From the NCBI GenBank assembly GCA_944989445.1, contig CALYLW010001198.1, positions 3,287-67,286 on the forward strand: a stretch of 64,000 nt of DNA, given 5' to 3'. This DNA comes from Ampullaceana balthica. Its lineage: Eukaryota > Mollusca > Gastropoda > Lymnaeidae. The position numbers and the translations under genes are program-made. Shown here one piece after another: positions 46,560 to 57,022 of this stretch; position 1 is the first letter of the stretch, and every line of letters starts with the position of its first letter. The notes below the pieces were generated by a model. That model was not told where the DNA came from. It saw nothing but the letters and a program-made list of their open reading frames with translations, and searched no databases.

Positions 46560-46930
46560 GTGGCAATTTTGGCAGAGATTTAAAGACAGCCACAATCTCT
46601 GAACGTTGTTATTGGAAAAGAATGAAGAATGTCGTTCATAAATATATCAAAGCCTGTCAAAAATATTTTGTCCGAAAGCCAAAAACCAACAAGAAGAAAT
46701 CACCACTGAACAGTATACCAGTGCATACCACATCTGTACGTGCCTCAACCAGATGCACTCCTTTTGAAATTATGTATGGACGAAAAGCCAAACTACCTAG
46801 GGATCTCAGCCCTGCAGAAGATGGAAAAGTTTTACCATTAAGGATGCTGATGACGATGATATGAAGAATCATCGCCACATTCATCGCTTGGAAATGGAGC
46901 CCTGATGGATTGGCCCCTACCTCGTGTTAG
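46560..46930 (+). pseudogene. Integrase fragment, left arm, catalytic core missing
   Basis: Frames give the HHCC zinc-binding segment end (VHKYIKACQKYF, second Cys of the CxxC pair already changed to Tyr). RKPKTNKKKSPLNSIPV follows and then, without any core, HTTSVRASTRCTPFEIMYGR and KAKLPRDL. In intact gypsy/Ginger integrases the DDE core (about 100 residues or more) stands between these two blocks. The frame starts at ATG 46622 and ends at 46864. Confidence 0.75.
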
Positions 46931-47404
46931 AATCACTGAACAAGAGTTAAGCTAAAGAATATATCAAAATAATCAGAAGCACCTACAATGTCAGTAATTT
47001 AAAAGTTTACAGCAATAAACAGGGTCCTTCACCCAATCAGTTCCCTGATGATTCTGTTAAAGTACTGTCAATGGGAGCCTACAACAAAAGGAACAGGACA
47101 GCACAGGTTAAGAAACATACATCATTGTGATAAAACCTGTCTAAAAACACATGCAGATTAGGACTTTTAACCCACTAAAAATTTCAAGAATAAACCGTCT
47201 TTGAACAAATATGGCCTTACTTTTGACAACATTGTATATTATGGCCGCAATCGAGATTTTGAACAACCCTGACGTACATATTAAAGGAAATAACAGGGGG
47301 ATGGGGCGGTTACTTCTTATGGCCCGTAGGCTACATTCTGACAGGAACAGAGGACAACCACATCCTCCTCAGAGATAAAGAAATTCAACATGTGAACACT
47401 GGCA

Positions 47405-47720
47405 ATACATAACAACGACATGACAACTACATGACAACTACAAAACAATTACATAACTACATGACAACTACAAAACAATTACATAACTACATAACAACTA
47501 CATAATAACTACATAACAACTACATAACAACTACATAACAACTACATAATAACTACATAACAACTACATAATAACTACATAACAACTACATAACAACTAC
47601 ATAACAACTACATAATAACTACATAACAACTACATAATAACTACATAACAACTACATGACAACTACATAACAACCACGTAACAACTACATGACAACTACA
47701 TAACAACTACATGACTACTA
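47405..47720. repeat. 11-bp minisatellite (ataacaactac), about 28 copies
   Basis: Tandem cataacaacta/cataataacta units lie in the centre of the foldback element, with occasional catgacaacta variants. Confidence 0.92.
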
Positions 47721-47727
47721 CTTGAAT

Positions 47728-47852
47728 CAAAATTTGGAATAGTTTGCCTGAGGAAACCAGGAAACCCAACTTTCAACATTTAAAACTCAAATAAAAATGC
47801 AAGACTGGACATAAACCAATGATAAGTATAGGACGTAAAAATATTCTGTAGG
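47728..47852 (+). mobile_element. LINE 3' end in the centre of the foldback element
   Basis: ttggaatagtttgcctgagg, then aaaaatgcaagactggacat and gataagtataggacgtaaaa correspond to the last codons and 3' UTR of the LINE at 26652-27690. It stops exactly where the right arm begins. Confidence 0.75.
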
Positions 47853-47895
47853 GACCAATCCATCAGGGCTCCATTTTCAATGTGGCGATGATTCT

Positions 47896-48399
47896 TCATA
47901 TCATCGCCATCAGCATCCTTAATGGTAAAATTTTTCCATCTTCTGCAGGCCTGAGATCCGTAGGTAGCTTGGCTTTTCGTCCATACATAATTTCAAAAGG
48001 AGTGCACCTAGTTGAGGCTTGTACAGATGTGGTATGCACTGGTATATTGTTCAGTGGTGGTGTCTTCTTGCTGGTTTTTGGCTTTAGGGCAAAACATTTT
48101 TGACAAGCTTTGATATATTTGTGAACGTCATTCTTAATTCTTTTCCAATAACATTGTTCACAGATTGTGGCTGTCTTATCTCTGCCAAAATTGCCACCAA
48201 AATTAGGTTGACATTCCAACATTGGCGAAATCCAATAAGGATGACCATACTGTTTTAAGATTAACATATGTAAAAATGAAGTGGGCTGATTTAAACAAAT
48301 AATTATAATTTGCACTACTGGAACAAAGGTTTCTTTTGAATGTCTTAAGACTCCGTGAAGGCAAACCGAGCTACAGATAAAGGTTCGGAAATATGACAA
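47896..48399 (-). pseudogene. Integrase fragment, right arm, catalytic core missing
   Basis: Minus-strand frame of 167 codons. GRDKTATICEQCYWKRIKND is followed by VHKYIKACQKCFALKPK (CxxC intact here), LNNIPV, then directly HTTSVQASTRCTPFEIMYGR and KAKLPTDLRPAEDG. The junction between PV and HTTSV is the same as in the left arm, so the deletion of the core is older than the duplication of the arms. The N-terminal ~90 codons have no recognised similarity. Confidence 0.8.
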
Positions 48400-49639
48400 G
48401 AAACATAGGGGAAGTCAAACGATGTTTCCCACACTTTATTCGTCCTATTCTTTAAATTATTTTGCATGTCAGCGTATATTCAGAGAGATTAAATAAAGTG
48501 AAAGGTGCCATGATATGTTTATTTTTTTAAAAAATGAAGATATGCCTAAACCGTTGTTCTAGTAACATTTAAATGCATGAGAGGAGAAAAAAAACATATA
48601 AAGAAAAAAAAACATTCATGCATAATTTAATTCAATAATTTAAAATAATCTTTATTGCCATACTCAAAATAATTAAACATAATGATATGATTAATAAGCG
48701 AGGTACACGAAATAAATGTTCGCAAGCGTTTGAAAAGCTACAACTATAGTCCCTATCGCGCTTAAATTATTTTTAAAAAAAAATAATCAATTCATGTAGA
48801 ATGTAGATCTATTGCTTGAATTAGTCAACTTAAAAAAAAATTAAGTAAAAAAATAAAAAAAATTTAAAAAAAAACGCTGATTCCATCTATACTTGTGCAG
48901 ACTGTAACTTTAGATAAAAAGTTACCGTCATATCAGACATCGTAATAAAAGAAATTATTTTATTATTACTGTTTTACTGTAAATAAAACATCTTTCCTAC
49001 TTAAGAAATGAGTTTAACTTCTTTGACAAAGCTAAAACTCATAAAAATGTCTTAATTAAGCATTCATTCATTTTTTACTATAGATCCTCATGTTGTCAAA
49101 GGGGTATATTCTGGCCTGGAGGAGTATACTCTGGCCTAGGCCAGTTTAACCCCCGGGGTATATTCTGGCCTAGGCCAGATTATACCCGGGTATACTCTGG
49201 TCAGGGGTTTAATCTGGCCTGTTACACCGGGGTTAAACTGGCCTGGGCCAGAATATACCCCCTCAGACCAGAATATACCCCTTTGACAACATGGGGATAT
49301 ATAGTAAAACATTGATGAATGACTTTTTAGACTTTCTCTTCATGTTTTAGCACTGTCAGCGAAATTCAACTCTTTTCTTCAGTACCTAAATGGTTTTAAT
49401 TAAAATAAAATTATAATTCTAAAATAGTTTACGCTGAATTAAATTCTTATATTATTTCGACGATTCAAAATCAAAATTTACAGTATATAGTCTGTACAAA
49501 TATTTATGGAATCGGCGTTATCTTTTTTTAAATTTAATATTGACTTAGCCAAGCACTACATGATTATTTGAAAACAATAATTTACGCGTGGTTATATTTG
49601 TTGCTTTTCAAATCGTGCGAATACTTTGGATTCCTTACC

Positions 49640-49795
49640 CCTATCTTATCTTATCATTTACAGACGCTTCTTCTATACAGAATATTTTTACGTCCTACGC
49701 TTATCATTGGTTTATGTCTAGTCTTGCATTGCTATTAGAGTTTTTAATGTTGATAGTGTTGGTTTTCCTGGTTTCCCTAGGCAACCCATTCCCCA
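49640..49795 (-). mobile_element. LINE 3' end, inverted
   Basis: Starts atcttatcttatcatttaca and continues gacgcttcttctatacagaa...ttgcattgctattagag...ggttttcctgg. This is the reverse complement of the last codons, 3' UTR and aagataagat tail of the LINE family at 26652. The 119-codon + frame here (49588-49947) is a shadow. Confidence 0.82.
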
Positions 49796-49959
49796 TTTTT
49801 ATTCAAGTAGTCATGTCGTTGTTATGTAATGCCATTGTTCATTTGTTGAATTACTCCAAGGAGGATGTAGTTGTCATCTGTTCCTGTCAGAATGTATGTT
49901 ATGGCCCTGAAGTAACCGACCCCCCCCCACACACACACACTTTTTAAAAGTAATATGTA

Positions 49960-50330
49960 CGACTGGGTTGTTCAAGATCTCGAGTGTGGCCACAATATAA
50001 AATCTTTTCAAAAGTAAGGCTAAGACGCTTTCTTCTTGAAATTGTTAGTGGGTTAAAAGTCCTAATCTGCATTTTTTTAGACAGGTTGTATCAAAATGTT
50101 GTGCGTTTCTTCACCTGTGCTTTCTTGTTCTTTTTGTTGTAGGCTCTGATTGGCGCACTGATTGGGTGAAGAACCCTGTTTATTGCTGTAAACTATGGAA
50201 TCATCAGTTTGTTCTTGGCTGTTTAAATTTTTGAGATCAAAGTGAGACTCTTTATGCGACTGGGCTAGGTGGGTATTGGTACTCACAGTTAAATTCACCA
50301 TTTTTTAAATTGCTGTGTGTTCAGCACATC
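49960..50330 (-). pseudogene. Downstream part of the integrase element
   Basis: The reverse complement matches 47000-47290 in the centre of the first element (cagcaataaacagggt, cttcacccaatcag, acaacaaaaggaacaggac). Both elements therefore carried the same internal sequence after the integrase. A 74-codon minus frame here has no recognised domain. Confidence 0.6.
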
Positions 50331-50374
50331 GGTGTTGACATTGCCCAAATAAGTTAATGGTTAATCTGTTCCAT

Positions 50375-50645
50375 CTTCCGCAGGCCTGAGATCCGTAGGT
50401 AGCTTGGCTTTCCGTCCATACATAATTTCAAAAGGAGTGCACCTAGTTATTTGACTGGCGACTTTTATTGAGAACTTCCTTTTCATCATGGTAAAGAATC
50501 AATCTCTTCTTTTGCTTCAAAGGCTTTGCAGTTTGTCTAAATTTAGACTTGGCATTTGATCGTTTCTCATGAATCCACTGGGGGTACTTAACTTGCATTG
50601 TAGAGTAGAATTGTAAATACAGTTGGTCTTCCATGGTTGACAAAT
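50375..50645 (-). pseudogene. Integrase scrap and adjoining open frame
   Basis: ttccatcttccgcaggcctg and cataatttcaaaaggagtgc repeat the CTPFEIMYGRKAKLP coding segment of the other copies. It is joined to a 66-codon minus frame (MSTMEDQLYLQFYSTMQVKY...) of unknown origin that ends at 50443. The basic composition (KSKFRQTAKPLKQKKR) could be part of the same transposon's protein. Confidence 0.5.
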
Positions 50646-51483
50646 GTTTCTTTTGAATATCTTAAGACGCCTCAAAGGCAAACCGAGCTACAGATAATGA
50701 TAAAGGTTCGGAAATACGACAAGCAACATTAAGGAAGTCAAACAATGTTTCCCACATTATTAATTGTTGTTTTTTTCTATTCTTTAACTATTTTACAGAT
50801 CAGCGTATATTCAAATAGATTTTAAAAAAGGGAAAGGTGCCATGATATTGTTATTTCTAAAACAAAATGAAGATAGACCTAAACCATTGTTGACAGTAAC
50901 ATTTAAAATGTATGCGATGGGGAAAAAACATTCATCCATAATTCAATTATTTAAAAAAAATATATATTTATTGCCATACTCAAAATAATGAGACATAATG
51001 ATTTGATTAATAAGCGATGTCCACGAAATAAATGTTCGCAAGCGTTTGAAAAGCTATAACTATAGTCCTTATCGCGCTTAAATTATCTTTAAAAATAATA
51101 ATCAATTCATGTATTGCTTGAATTAGTCAACTCTAAAATTTTAAAATTGACAAAAAAAGCTGATTCCATCTATACTTATATAGACTGTAACTTTAGATAA
51201 AAAATTACCATCCTATCAGACATCGTAATAAAAGAAATTATTTTAGTAGTATTATTTTATTGTAAATAAAACATCGTTACTACTTAAGAAATGAGTTTAA
51301 CTTCTCTGACAAAGCTAAAACACCAATAGAATGTCTAAATAGTCATTCAAACATTTTTACTATATATCTCCATGTTGTCAAAGGGGTATATTCTGGCCTG
51401 GAGGGGTATATTCTGCCCTAGGCCAGTTTAACCCCCGGGGTATATTCTGGTCAGGGGTTTAATCTGACCTGTTACACCGGGGC

Positions 51484-51605
51484 CTATGGTGTCCCCGAGT
51501 CCACCCAGCTTCGAGTGTGTACCTAACACTAGTTAGGGAAATAAAGGCGGCTGGGTAATCCGTGGACCCGTTATAGCCGTGGCCTCTAAACGCTGCATCA
51601 CTTGT
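51484..51605 (+). mobile_element. SINE body fragment, + orientation
   Basis: ggcctatggtgtccccgagt, acccagcttcgagtgtgtac, taacactagttaggg and gtggcctctaaacgctgcat match in order the body of the SINEs at 25955, 33553 and 57023. The tRNA head is missing; the integrase element's end stands at its place. Confidence 0.75.
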
Positions 51606-52000
51606 CAAAGTCAACTGCTGCCTTGCAGATGGTCTTGGCTGACCAAAGGCTATGGAAGCACATCCAGAAAAAAACAGCAAGTCGGGGACAACGGGCCAAT
51701 TGGCGCAAATCTCGTCCTCACGCAAAACTCAAATTGAGAACAAAGGAGAAGAAGTATCAAGAATTTGTGGTATCCTTGTTTAAGTAAGTAAAGATAGTCC
51801 CATAACCTGACGGTCGTAGGAGATCTCTAATGTTTCCATTAGAGCTTACTCCGGGCTTGTTTATACCTAGTGGGTGCCCCAATTCTCTTCCAGGGGTCAG
51901 CGGGGGACTTTCTTAGCTTATCATTTATATTGTGGCTTTGCGTGTGCTCGCTCCCACGCCCCTCAGCTTTGTGAGGCGAGCACACTACTGACTTCCTTGT
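51606..52000. other. GC-richer patch without recognised identity
   Basis: The patch has a 61-codon frame (51602-51787, basic, QRANWRKSRPHAKLKLR) and a stretch ctgacggtcgtaggagatct...cgctcccacgcccctcagct that looks like part of an interspersed element. No ends were found. I make no gene call. Confidence 0.35.
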
Positions 52001-52740
52001 TTAAGCATTGGTTTAAGTTTCTTATTTTTGCTATTCCAATAAGCTGCTCCAGTATTAGTATGGATTCATCTGTGTTTGGGATCTAAGTTTTTCCGCACGC
52101 TAAAGAGTTCATTCAACTGCCAGTCAGGAATATAAAAGTGAGTAATGTCTTCAAATCTTTTGTTCAGACTGAGAGAAGTGCAGTTAAGTGTCGACAGTAA
52201 GCCAGCAAATCTTTTTATCTATTTTAAAATTTTGAAAGATTTGGAAACTGAGAGTATTATCCCCTTCCCAAATTTTGTTTGTAAAGAAAAAAGTTTGCAA
52301 CAAACGCATATATTACGCATTTAGTGTTGATTAAATGGAATAGGTCACTTTGAAGGTTCAAATTAGTTCAAGAGAGCAAAAGATCGATCTAAATATGCAC
52401 TTTTTGATAACCAACCTACTGCCAAGTTAATTAGTAAACAATTATAGTTTCTTTATTGTCCAAACGATGTTTAGCAAATAATCTATCATTGAAGGTTATC
52501 CCTTTGATTTTATTAAATGCTCAAAAGGCAATACTCTAGTGATCCATGTAAACTTTCACTAAATTTTTTGCGCATAAATGATGTCGATGAATGGTAATGT
52601 ACTGAAAATACATTCGGTACAGTTTGTTTTAAGTATGCAAGAAAATCAAAGCAATAGGCTTAACTTTAAAAAATTCTTTTAATTCAATTAATAACATTTA
52701 TCATTTCGTATCTGTTTCCAAACATTTAGCGATAATTCAA
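52001..52740 (-). pseudogene. Second ZBED5-like hAT relic, C-terminal part
   Basis: The sequence follows 35950-36800 closely: gcattggtttaagtttctta, tatggattcatctgtgtttg, gtcttcaaatcttttgttca, taagtgtcgacagtaagcc. It has a deletion in the middle and ends near 52735. It is more decayed than the first copy and has no N-terminal zinc finger. Confidence 0.78.
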
Positions 52741-52764
52741 ATATTCGACGATAAACATATATAG

Positions 52765-52935
52765 TCAAGTGTTTGGCATTTGTTTTGGCAATAAGTTCTA
52801 TAACTGCTGTAGGACACTGTGTAGGTAGACACAAGAGTTATAGGACGTTGTGATGACTTTTTCGGCACGGCTTGAATAGATTTTATTGTGATTTTATTGT
52901 TAGAGCTGGTGAGATCAATCCGTGAAAGGCTTCAA
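52765..52935. repeat. Copy of the 38.9-kb module behind the second hAT relic
   Basis: gtgtttggcatttgttttgg, aagttctataactgctgtag, agacacaagagttatagga and cggcacggcttgaatagatt match the modules at 38975-41935. The same order (transposase, module, ggaacaagatcat sequence, gttggtgtgtccaca-like sequence) is found in both hAT regions. Confidence 0.75.
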
Positions 52936-52984
52936 ATCAATTTACATGAAACTATTGAATTTCTTTTGTATTATATATCACAGT

Positions 52985-53815
52985 TGTAGCACTAGGAACA
53001 CGATCATAGTTGTACCATTAGGAACACGATCATAGTTGTAGCACTAGGAACAAGATCATCGTTGTAGCACTAGGAACAATATCATTGTTGAAGCACTAGG
53101 AACAAGATCACAGTTGTAGCACTAGAAACAAGATCATAGTTGTAGCACTAGGAACAAGATCATTGTTGAAGCACTAGGAACAAGATCATAGTTGTAGCAC
53201 TAGGAACACGATCATAGTTGTAGCACTAAGAACAAGATCATTGTTGTAGCACTAGGAACAAGATCATAGTTGTAGCACTAGGAACAAGATCATTGTTGAA
53301 GCACTAGAAACAAGATCATAGTTGTAGCAATAGGAACAATATCATATATGTAGCACTAGGAACAAGATCATAGTTGTAGCACTAGGAACAAGATCATAGT
53401 TGTAGCTCTAGGAACAAGATCATAGTTGTAGCACTAGGAACACGATCATAGTTGTAGCACTAGGAACAATATCATAGTTGTAGCACTAGGAACAAGATCA
53501 TAGTTGTAGCACTAGGAACAAGATCATAGTTGTAGCTCTAGGAACAAGATCATAGTTGTAGCACTAGGAACAAGATCATAGTTGTAGCACTAGGAACAAG
53601 ATCATAGTTGTAGCACTAGGAACAAGATCATAGTTGTAGCACTAGGAACAAGATCATAGTTGTAGCTCTAGGAACAAGATCATAGTTGTAGCACTAGGAA
53701 CACGATCATAGTTGTAGCACTAGGAACAAGATCATAGTTGTAGCACTAGGAACAAGATCATAGTTGTAGCACTAGGAACAAGATCATAGTTGTAGCACTA
53801 GGAACAAGATCATAG
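52985..53815. repeat. 26-bp minisatellite, about 32 copies
   Basis: The unit is AGGAACAAGATCATAGTTGT plus agcact. Variants are acacgatc, atcattgttgaag and gtagctct, some of them repeated in blocks. The corresponding place in the first hAT region (41986-42010) has one unit. Confidence 0.96.
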
Positions 53816-54254
53816 TCGAAACAAATTCAAAATACCATTCAACTGCATGTCATAAAATAAAAATATTGGCTTTAGAATGTTAACTCTTTATATTTCTGCT
53901 ACATGCTACATAAAGAAAGTAAGTTTGTTTTTCCTTTTCTTTGAGTTGGTGGGTGTGTCCATATTGTTATCTTAAATGGTATCAACAAAATGTAAATTTT
54001 AACTATAGGGCATTGAGTATTTTATTATTAATGGAGTGTACAAAAGAGAAACATTAATAGATTTTTAATGTAGACATATTTTAATGTCAATTATAAATGT
54101 CATATATATGTCACCGATGTCATGTGTAAGACACTCACGAGTTACTTGTATAAAGAATGACATTAATATCGGGATTTGTTATGTGTACAAAAACATGCAA
54201 CTAAATGGTACATCCGGGAAGCTGGGTAAACACGATATTTAAAATTAATTAAGA
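53816..54254. other. Non-coding, paralogous in part to 42020-42260
   Basis: ttgagttggtgggtgtgtcc and the following cattgagtattttattatta correspond to 42160-42250. The end (gatttgttatgtgtacaaaa) echoes the 67-bp array unit at 39425. Confidence 0.5.
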
Positions 54255-54600
54255 AAACAACTACACTCACAAACAGAGACACATACATTTAAAACCACAC
54301 AGAGAGACACACAAACCATTAGTCATACCTAAGACACAAACAAATATGTATTCATAGACACACACATCTTATATAAAGACACAGAAAGCAACATAGCATA
54401 AAAATCAACTTTACCAACACACATTACCATTATAATAAGCTCAAAAACCAACATTACATATACGTTAACGAACCCTTTACAAACAAACAACGACATGCAT
54501 CATTAAAACCATGTATACATAATATACAAAACAATAATTTACACACAAACTATACTAACACAAATCATTTATATACACATAAAACAAAAAGTCAAACTAC
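54255..54600. other. A/C-rich low-complexity stretch
   Basis: Irregular acacac/aaacaaac sequence, poor in G, without a fixed period. Confidence 0.6.
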
Positions 54601-54688
54601 CATTTTTGGTTTTTATTTCCGTGTTGGCACCTTGCTATAAATAAGTAAATTTTGTTCAAAATTGGGCACGCGACAAAAGAAAAAAAAA

Positions 54689-54702
54689 GTTCGCAACCAC
54701 TG
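54689..54702 (-). mobile_element. Terminal inverted repeat of ZBED5-like hAT (right end, copy 2)
   Basis: gttcgcaaccactg reads on the minus strand CAGTGGTTGCGAAC followed by a T-run, matching the end at 35517. It closes the region that contains the second transposase relic. Confidence 0.5.
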
Positions 54703-54902
54703 CTCTGTTGTAACATTTAGTTTAATATAATTTAATTTGCATTTAAATGATAAGGATTATCTAGTCTTATAATGTATACATTGATTGGTATAAAAAGTAT
54801 GATGTCTTCCTTTCCTGAAGATGTAAGATTTAAAAGTACAGTAAATTTATAAGAATATAACTACTTTTTCAAAGTATAGATTATACTACAATCAGGCTTT
54901 TT

Positions 54903-55200
54903 ATATAGAAAAAACATACGTTGTTAAAACAAGATATGTATAGACCTGTCAAGACGTCACGAAACATAGAACGTTTTGGTAAAAAGCCGTGCTCAAAACA
55001 ATATAGAAAAAATATAAGTTGTTAAAACAAGATATGTAGAGGCCTGACAAGGCGGCTCCAAACATAGAACGTTTTGGTAAAAGCCTTGCTCAACAAACAT
55101 ATAGAAAAAATATACGTTGTTAAAACTAGATATGTATAGGCCTGACAAGGCGGCACCAAACATAGAACGTTTTGGTAAAAAGCTCAACGAACATTTAGAA
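54903..55200. repeat. 98-bp tandem repeat, 3 copies, with Penelope-like motif
   Basis: The unit contains ACGTTGTTAAAACAAGATAT, GGCCTGACAAGGCGGC and AACATAGAACGTTTTGGTAA, then aagccttgctcaac. Phase positions are 54905, 55003 and 55101. In reverse the last part reads gagcaaggctttt(a)ccaaaacgttc, the same motif type as in the element at 25531-25728. Confidence 0.8.
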
Positions 55201-55249
55201 AAAAACTAATAAAAAAATGAAATTAAAACCTACCTGCCCTGTTTTAGGC

Positions 55250-55390
55250 TTTAATGATACAGTAAATGTATAACATACAAACAGGGTATTAGTTAACCTT
55301 ACAGGACGTAACACAACAGCGAACGTTTCGGCAAAGAGCCTTCCTCAACAAACAAATAGTACACAAATAAAACCAGGTATTTTGGCCTGT
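55250..55390. mobile_element. Relative of the element at 25531-25728
   Basis: aaatgtataacatacaaaca, ttacaggacgtaacacaaca, gcgaacgtttcggcaaagag and ccttcctcaacaaac match the earlier element. The second inverted end has decayed (ataaaaccaggtatt). Confidence 0.65.
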
Positions 55391-57022
55391 GCAACTCCTA
55401 TAGACATAAAAAATAATGCACTTAAAGCCTTTTCAATGACTTTGTTTGCTTGTCGTATGCAGGACTTTTGACATCAAGGGAATTTGTTAGCACAAAACGT
55501 ATTCCAATGGTTTCACCGAGCAGACAATAGGATTAGTTTTCAGATGTCTTCGGAGTTTTGCAGGTTTTATCGCTTAAATTGCAAGAATTTGACACTGTGT
55601 TCTGGGTTGATCATTTGCTATGACACTTAAAACCCCATAAAATATTCTTCATCATCCCGTCGTATGGAAATTTGTCTTTTTTTATTCTCTCCCCCCCAAA
55701 TGCATTTTACTTAAACACAGATTGTGAGGATGAGCATAAGGAATAATCATTGTTGTCCTACTCCTTATGTTCGGTTGTTTTCTTATTTAAGACTAATTCA
55801 CTAATCGTTTTTAAATAATTATTTTTGAATGTTAATATAACATCTATTACTATAGTCTTCTAGAATCTAGTGTGACGTCATGTGATTTCCGGTATAGCTA
55901 AAAGTAAACAGACTCAAAACATATTGTTTTCTAGAAATATACCCTCACCTTGTAGCGGGGGTGTGCTGATACTTTTTCCCAGTATTAGTTGCTGGTTATG
56001 CAATTTTTTTTTGGCCAAAGTTATATCTCAGATTCATCTATTAGTTAAAATCTTATGGGAAACAGAGATATTCCATTTTAAGGGGGGAAAATTATATATC
56101 ATTAAATTTATTTAAGAAAAAAAGAGAGAGAAACAAACAAAACAGACACAATTATTTAATTTTTACCATTTTGCCGCGTAAGTTGTTTTCACTTAATGCA
56201 GTGCCTTTTAACATTACCTTACTATTTAAAAGATATGATTTATTGAATAATGAATCTTGACGACCATAATAACTAAATTTACTATTTCATTTCCACTTGT
56301 ACTAAATAAACATAACTGATAGGTTTTCCAAAAGAGCTCTACCACCCTGGTCACTCAAACATTTCATATATAATTACGACACTGTAGTAGTAACACAATT
56401 GTAAGTAATACGATATTTGTAATCGCGTCTATGAGATAAAGAACACATGGCACTATCCCTTAAAAAGGCAAAGGCTACATAACTCATAGCACCAATAAAC
56501 AAAATTATAAATGTACTTTCTAAAATACTTTTTAAAAAAACCGTCGTATTAAAATTATTTCAAGAAAATGTGCACACCATATTTAGACATGAAAAGATTA
56601 TAGAAAGCTGGCCGCATAAAATAAAGTATTGTTATAAAGTAAATGGACTGGAACAAAAGAACTCTTCCTTTTGACGTATTCATAGTTGTCTTAACAGGGA
56701 AATAATATTTAAAAAATTTTATGTCTCTAAATTTTACGATTTATATTTACGGTTTTTATGCAATGTGTATAATTTCAAAAAAGGAATCAATTTTGTGTTC
56801 CCTATTTCTGATAAGGCATCATATTATGTAAATTATATTCAATACACACACACCAGATTTTGTTTCTGAAAAAAAAATCTATATATATCCACATTAAAAA
56901 AAAAGATTCAACCGTCTGTTAATAAGCTTATTTGAAAAATGATTAAAATGCAACTTTAGAAATGGCCTATGTTATTCCGACTACAAAGGAATGAACATAA
57001 CATGTTCAATTCGCAATTCATA
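55391..57022. other. AT-rich intergenic, no gene recognised
   Basis: The only longer frame (55882-56115, 77 codons) shows no conserved motif and is broken on both sides. No arrays or terminal repeats are seen. Confidence 0.5.

Larger units (their letters stand above)
45633..49226. mobile_element. Foldback integrase-type DNA transposon (Ginger-like), 3.6 kb
   Basis: Both ends read inwards TGTAACAGGCCAGATTAAAC and continue almost identically. The arms are ~1.3 kb inverted repeats (45633-46917 and 47851-49226) around a unique centre. Flanking ccgg stands at 45629-45632 and 49227-49230, consistent with a 4-bp target duplication. TGTNR ends and a 4-bp duplication are the published marks of Ginger transposons, whose integrase is gypsy-like. 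Each arm carries an integrase fragment reading towards the centre. Near the ends a motif, GGCCAGAATATACCCC, recurs in both orientations. The right flank ccgg could alternatively belong to the neighbouring element, so the duplication is good but not certain. Confidence 0.68.
49231..51476. mobile_element. Second foldback integrase-type element, left end truncated
   Basis: Its left part (49231-49620) matches the inner part of the terminal arm in + orientation. The right part (50640-51476) matches it in - orientation and ends tgacctgttaca/ccgg like the first element. The outermost ~40 bp at the left are missing. The interior contains a LINE tail and integrase-gene pieces. It lies directly next to the first element. 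Confidence 0.6.

Noticed and set aside
51602..51787. 61-codon basic frame as a gene
   Set aside because: No motif and no splice context, and it is enclosed by SINE and transposon debris.
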